Shown: positions 61,241 through 64,000 of the stretch, piece by piece | Position numbering within the stretch: position 1 is the stretch's first letter | Layout: each line of letters begins with the position of its first letter | Origin: JAJZRJ01 sp040757055 | GTDB taxonomy: Bacteria > Desulfobacterota > Desulfobulbia > Desulfobulbales > Desulfurivibrionaceae | Assembly (NCBI GenBank): GCA_040757055.1 | Contig: JBFLXY010000005.1 | Coordinates: 62,001-126,000 of the forward strand | Reading direction: 5' to 3' | DNA length: 64,000 bases | Translations under genes and position numbers: made by a program | Notes under the pieces: generated by a model | Told to the model about the DNA's origin: nothing | Seen by the model: only the letters and a program-made list of their open reading frames with translations | Database searches by the model: none

Positions 61241-61412
61241 CCAGACTGGTGCCGTCCCTGCTCCCCAGGGCCGGAGAATAGGGAAGACGGTGCGAATCCG
61301 TCACGTTGGGCCGACGCTGTGAGCGGGGACCGACGCCGCATGAAGCCACTGCCGCAAGGCGGGAAGGCGCGGTGAAGGGACGATCCGCAAGTCAGAAGAC
61401 CTGCCAGGCTGG
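61241..61412 (+). promoter_or_regulatory. Cobalamin riboswitch
   Basis: The conserved elements occur in order: GGTGCCGTC, the GAATAGGGAA box, TGCGAATCCGTC, GCTGTGAGCGGGGACCGACG, the B12 box core GCCACTG near 61348, GCGGGAAGGCG, and AAGTCAGAAGACCTGCC near 61390-61406. A terminator follows immediately. It should switch off bzaF when adenosylcobalamin is plentiful. Its presence before a ThiC-like gene argues against thiamine control. Confidence 0.92.
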
Positions 61413-61437
61413 AAACACAGGAACCATCCGTCCAGAG

Positions 61438-61476
61438 AATTCCGCATCGCCGTCACCGGTGGTGCGGAATTTTTTT
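61438..61476 (+). terminator. Riboswitch-controlled terminator
   Basis: AATTCCGCA/TGCGGAATT stem enclosing a CACCGGTG inner pairing, followed by six or more T residues, 36 bases before the bzaF start codon. Confidence 0.85.
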
Positions 61477-61512
61477 ATGCCCGCGGCGGAGCACAAACAC
61501 AGGAGCAAGAAC

Positions 61513-62823
61513 ATGAAAACCCAACTGGAACTGGCCCGTGACGGCAGCATCACCCCGCCCATGCAGCAGGTGGCAGAGGCGGAGGGCTTTGCGCCCGAAA
61601 CCATCCGCGCCCTGGTGGCAACAGGCGAAATCGTCATCCCCATGAACCCCAACCGCCCGGCGCAGAAAGTGACCGCCATCGGCACCGGTCTCAGGGCCAA
61701 GGTGAATGCCTCCATCGGCACCTCGTCGGACATCGCCGATCTGGCGTTGGAGACCGCCAAGGCCCGCGCTGCCGAGGAGGAAGGGGCCGACACCCTGATG
61801 GAACTCTCCACCGGCGGCGACCTCGATCAGATTCGTCGGGCAGTGCTCGCCGCCACCGCGCTTCCGGTGGGCAACGTGCCCCTCTACCAAGCATTCTCCG
61901 AGGCAAGCCGCAAGTACCACAACCCCAACCAGCTCGATCCCGAATACCTCTTCGAACTCATCGAGCGCCAGCTTGCCGACGGCATCTCCTTCATGGCCAT
62001 CCACTGCGGCATCAACCGCTTCAGCATCGAGCGGCTGCGCAAGCAGGGTTACCGCTACGGCGGCCTGGTTTCGAAAGGCGGCACCTTCATGGTCTCGTGG
62101 ATGGAGCACAATCAGCGGGAAAACCCGCTCTACGAGCAGTTCGACCGGGTCTGCGAGTTGATGAAAAAATATGACTCGGTGCTGTCGCTGGGCAACGGCA
62201 TCCGGGCCGGGGCCATCCACGACAGCCACGACCGCGCCCAGATGGCGGAGATGATCATCAACTGCGAACTGGCCGAGATCGCCCGCGGCATGGGCTGCCA
62301 GGTCATGGTGGAGGGTCCGGGCCACGTGCCATTGGACGAGATCGAGGGCAACATCATGCTGGAGAAGCGGATGAGCGGCAATGCCCCCTACTACGTGCTG
62401 GGGCCGCTGCCCGCCGATACCGGCGCGGGCTACGACCACATTACGGCTGCCATCGGTGCGGCGCATTCGGTGCGCTACGGCGCCGATCTCATCTGCTACA
62501 TCACCCCGGCCGAGCACTTGGCCCTGCCCAACGAGGCGGACGTGCGGGAGGGGGTGCGGGCCACCCGGCTCGCGGCCCGCATCGGCGACATCGCCCGCTA
62601 CCCGCACCGCCGCGAGCGGGAGAAAGAGATGGCCAAGGCGCGGCGTGATACCGACTGGGAGAAACAGATGGAGTTCCTGATGTTCCCGGAGCAGGCCAAG
62701 AAGATCCGCGCCAGCCGGGTGCCAGAGAACACCCGCACCTGCACCATGTGCGGCGACTTCTGCGCCATGGAACGCGGCATCGCGCTCTTTAAAGACGACA
62801 TCCGTGGCGACAAGTGCGGATGA
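61513..62823 (+). CDS. bzaF: BzaF, 5-hydroxybenzimidazole synthase (ThiC paralogue)
   Basis: A 436-residue radical SAM enzyme of the ThiC family: KVNASIGTSSDIADLALE, ADTLMELSTGGDLDQIRR, ISFMAIHCGINRFSIERLRKQGYR, NGIRAGAIHDSHDRAQ, MVEGPGHVPLDEIEGN and the C-terminal cluster-binding CTMCGDFC. ThiC makes the thiamine pyrimidine, whereas the BzaF paralogue turns the same aminoimidazole ribotide into 5-hydroxybenzimidazole, a precursor of the B12 lower ligand, without oxygen. The cobalamin riboswitch upstream, the shorter N-terminus and wording such as MELSTGGDLDQ and GDFC favour BzaF. AGGAG precedes ATG 61513. ThiC cannot be excluded by sequence alone. Confidence 0.82.
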   Translation: MKTQLELARDGSITPPMQQVAEAEGFAPETIRALVATGEIVIPMNPNRPAQKVTAIGTGLRAKVNASIGTSSDIADLALETAKARAAEEEGADTLMELSTGGDLDQIRRAVLAATALPVGNVPLYQAFSEASRKYHNPNQLDPEYLFELIERQLADGISFMAIHCGINRFSIERLRKQGYRYGGLVSKGGTFMVSWMEHNQRENPLYEQFDRVCELMKKYDSVLSLGNGIRAGAIHDSHDRAQMAEMIINCELAEIARGMGCQVMVEGPGHVPLDEIEGNIMLEKRMSGNAPYYVLGPLPADTGAGYDHITAAIGAAHSVRYGADLICYITPAEHLALPNEADVREGVRATRLAARIGDIARYPHRREREKEMAKARRDTDWEKQMEFLMFPEQAKKIRASRVPENTRTCTMCGDFCAMERGIALFKDDIRGDKCG

Positions 62824-62976
62824 AACATGGCGGCGGCGGGGTAAAAAGACGCTCGCCGGAGCAAAAGCGCTTACACAAAGAACAAAGAGTTGGTACACTC
62901 GCTGGCACGGGCGCCACTGGGTGCTGTTGAGCTGCTTCGGGGAGCAGCCAGAAACTTTACGGAAAAGGAAAAGACG

Positions 62977-63342
62977 GTGAAGAGCAAGGGCCAGATGGAA
63001 GCGGAGATCAGCGAGGCCATCATCCACTTTGAAAAGGAATACATGGGCCGCGGCCCGCTGGAGACCAGGACGTACATCATCGACGACATGGTCCTGGTCC
63101 GCCTGAAAAACGTCCTGACCCGCGCCGAGCATCAGCTCGCCAACCCTGGCGACAGTGCCGAGGGCCGGGCCCTGATCAAGAAGGTGCGCACCACCCTGCT
63201 GGAAAAGGGGCGGCCGCTCCTTGAGGCGGTGGTGGACTCCATCACCGGCCAGAAAGTGGTAAGCCTGCACACCGACATCAGCACCGTCACCGGAGAGCGC
63301 ATCATCCTCCTGACCCTTGACGGCAGGGTGGTGTTTAATTGA
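62977..63342 (+). CDS. DUF2294/MpsC-like protein
   Basis: A 121-residue protein: EAEISEAIIHFEKEYMGRGPLETRTYIIDDMVLVRLKNVLTRAEHQLA and RALIKKVRTTLLEKGRPLLEAVVDSITGQKVVSLHTDISTVTGERI are typical of DUF2294, found in the MpsC component of a Na+-translocating system in staphylococci and as stand-alone proteins elsewhere. The start is GTG 62977 with AAGGA eight bases upstream; Met residues further left lack support. Role here unknown. Confidence 0.82.
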   Translation: MKSKGQMEAEISEAIIHFEKEYMGRGPLETRTYIIDDMVLVRLKNVLTRAEHQLANPGDSAEGRALIKKVRTTLLEKGRPLLEAVVDSITGQKVVSLHTDISTVTGERIILLTLDGRVVFN

Positions 63343-63358
63343 ATGCTAAAGTTTTACC

Positions 63359-63387
63359 TTGACAGCACAGCTGCTTTTAATTAATGT
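63359..63387 (+). promoter_or_regulatory. Promoter upstream of the purE leader region
   Basis: TTGACA (63359-63364), 17 bases, TAATGT (63382-63387). It begins an untranslated transcript of about 180 bases before a strong terminator. Confidence 0.6.
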
Positions 63388-63437
63388 TCCGGCAGTGATG
63401 GCTGAGAGTTGAGGGGTTCCTGACCTGTCAATCATGA

Positions 63438-63468
63438 GCCGCGCCTCCCAAACCAGGTGCGGCTTTTC
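63438..63468 (+). terminator. Hairpin with short T tract inside the purE leader
   Basis: GCCGCGCCT (63438-63446) pairs with AGGTGCGGC (63455-63463), one G-U pair, then TTTT. It may be an internal hairpin of the small RNA rather than a terminator. Confidence 0.4.
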
Positions 63469-63528
63469 TATGCCATAATCCATAACTCGCTGAGAGTCTG
63501 GCCGGGTTCCCCACGGAATGCGGACCGG

Positions 63529-63574
63529 AAAAAAGCCGAAGAACTGCCACGCAGTTTTCTTCGGCTTTTTTTTT
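63529..63574 (+). terminator. Strong Rho-independent terminator before purE
   Basis: AAAAGCCGAAGAA pairs with TTCTTCGGCTTTT, with an inner CTG/CAG pairing and a nine-T tract. It separates the small transcript from purE, or acts as an attenuator. Confidence 0.88.
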
Positions 63575-63758
63575 GCCGCCTCGCGAAAAAAATGGAAACA
63601 ACGAGCCGGCCCTGCCTTGGAGCACGGCGGCTTGAAAGAATTCCTCGGCCGGCCCGGGACAATCTCTCCCTGGCATGGAAACGGTTCCGGGCCTCCTCCC
63701 CCTGACCCCCGGGCCGGCCGCAGGAATACCATGACCACACCAAATCAAGGAGACAACG

Positions 63759-64000
63759 ATGCAGAAGAAACCTCTGGTTGGCATTCTCATGGGCAGCGAC
63801 TCGGATCTGCCGGTCATGAAAAAGGCCGCCGCCGTCCTGGCGGAGATGGGCGTGCCCTATGAAATGGACATCAGCTCGGCCCACCGGCTGCCGGATAAGA
63901 CCGCGGAATACGCCAAAAGCGCGCGCGAGCGGGGGATCGAGGTGCTCATCGCCGGCGCCGGCATGGCAGCCCATCTGGCCGGGGTGGTGGCCGCCCACAC
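63759..64000 (+). CDS. purE: N5-carboxyaminoimidazole ribonucleotide mutase PurE (5' part)
   Basis: The frame from ATG 63759 runs off the window after 80 codons. It reads PLVGILMGSDSDLPVMKKAAA, MDISSAHRLPDKTAEYA and VLIAGAGMAAHLAGVVAAHT, the PurE core with the substrate-binding SDSD and the catalytic His in SAHR. It makes CAIR in purine synthesis. AAGGAGA precedes the start by seven bases. Confidence 0.95.
   Translation, partial: MQKKPLVGILMGSDSDLPVMKKAAAVLAEMGVPYEMDISSAHRLPDKTAEYAKSARERGIEVLIAGAGMAAHLAGVVAAH

Larger units (their letters stand above)
63393..63574 (+). ncRNA. Candidate structured small RNA upstream of purE (possibly 6S-like)
   Basis: Between a good promoter and a strong terminator lies about 180 bases with no credible reading frame. 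An apical hairpin GCCGCGCCT/AGGTGCGGC sits near the middle, and TTCCGG (63387-63392) can face CCGGAA (63525-63530). A motif GCTGAGAGT...GGGTTCC occurs twice (63401-63420 and 63490-63510). Size and position beside a purine gene recall 6S RNA, which adjoins pur genes in several phyla, but the match is structural only. A purE leader with attenuation is the alternative. Confidence 0.4.

Noticed and set aside
61195..61512. TPP riboswitch before the ThiC-like gene
   Set aside because: The conserved boxes are those of a cobalamin riboswitch; no TPP core (CTGAGA with ACCTGATCTGG) is present.
63390..63470. ZTP or purine riboswitch before purE
   Set aside because: The conserved ZTP (pfl) and purine aptamer sequences are not recognisable, so the region is listed only as an unassigned structured RNA.

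Overview
This window is high-GC and densely coded, and reads as one contiguous piece of the chromosome of an anaerobic, Gram-negative member of the former Deltaproteobacteria (Desulfobacterota), most like a sulfate-reducing or sulfur-disproportionating Desulfobulbales-type organism. The main evidence is a true DsrC with both C-terminal cysteines, Wood-Ljungdahl and corrinoid genes (AcsE-like methyltransferase, RACo-like activator), a BzaF-type anaerobic benzimidazole synthase under a cobalamin riboswitch, and many envelope genes (porins, MacAB-type pump, lgt, LolA-like proteins). The taxonomic call is inference; no rRNA is present.

Layout. 1-10.3 kb: end of a DUF3373-type porin, a Phd/RelE-type toxin-antitoxin pair followed by a frameshifted small gene, dsrC, a zinc-ribbon protein, acyP, ligA, a tautomerase, surE-birA, a VapBC pair, a second porin, two tandem DUF1640 genes with apparently leaderless promoters, and an MntA-type nucleotidyltransferase whose HepT partner is reduced to a remnant. 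10.3-21.4 kb: groEL-groES, ilvE, an AI-2E-type permease, a GH17-GT2 glucan synthase divergent from a secreted glycoside hydrolase, truA, tRNA-Pro(TGG) and tRNA-Asn(GTT). 21.4-33.8 kb: two hybrid histidine kinases, a MacA/MacB/NodT-type efflux operon and an iron-dependent alcohol dehydrogenase. 33.8-45.3 kb: a prenyltransferase-fold protein, a B12-binding radical SAM protein, lgt, an M16 protease, rpe, and a four-gene operon of two FlgO-family proteins, a secreted protein and a membrane-spanning protein carrying five FliM-like peptide motifs. 45.3-53.3 kb: a hypothetical protein, a nitrilase-RfaE2 fusion with an orphan HigA, a third hybrid kinase, a RACo-like protein and a glycosyltransferase-like protein. 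53.5-58.0 kb: a five-gene trans-envelope export operon. 58.1-64.0 kb: acsE-like gene, an HsdR_N-like protein, a perfect 22-bp palindrome, class II DAHP synthase, cobalamin riboswitch plus bzaF, a DUF2294/MpsC protein, a structured untranslated region and the start of purE.

How the genes relate. Corrinoid chemistry links several loci: BzaF makes a precursor of the B12 lower ligand, AcsE moves methyl groups from tetrahydrofolate to a corrinoid protein, the RACo-like protein would reactivate such a protein, and one radical SAM enzyme has a B12-binding domain. Envelope biogenesis and transport form the second theme. The most unusual features are an interspersed repeat (three copies near 2.1, 27.2 and 33.8 kb) whose CTAG ends supply the TAG stop codons of four adjoining genes, the FlgO/FliM-motif operon, the ABC-LolA-barrel operon, and three promoters lying only six bases before their start codons.
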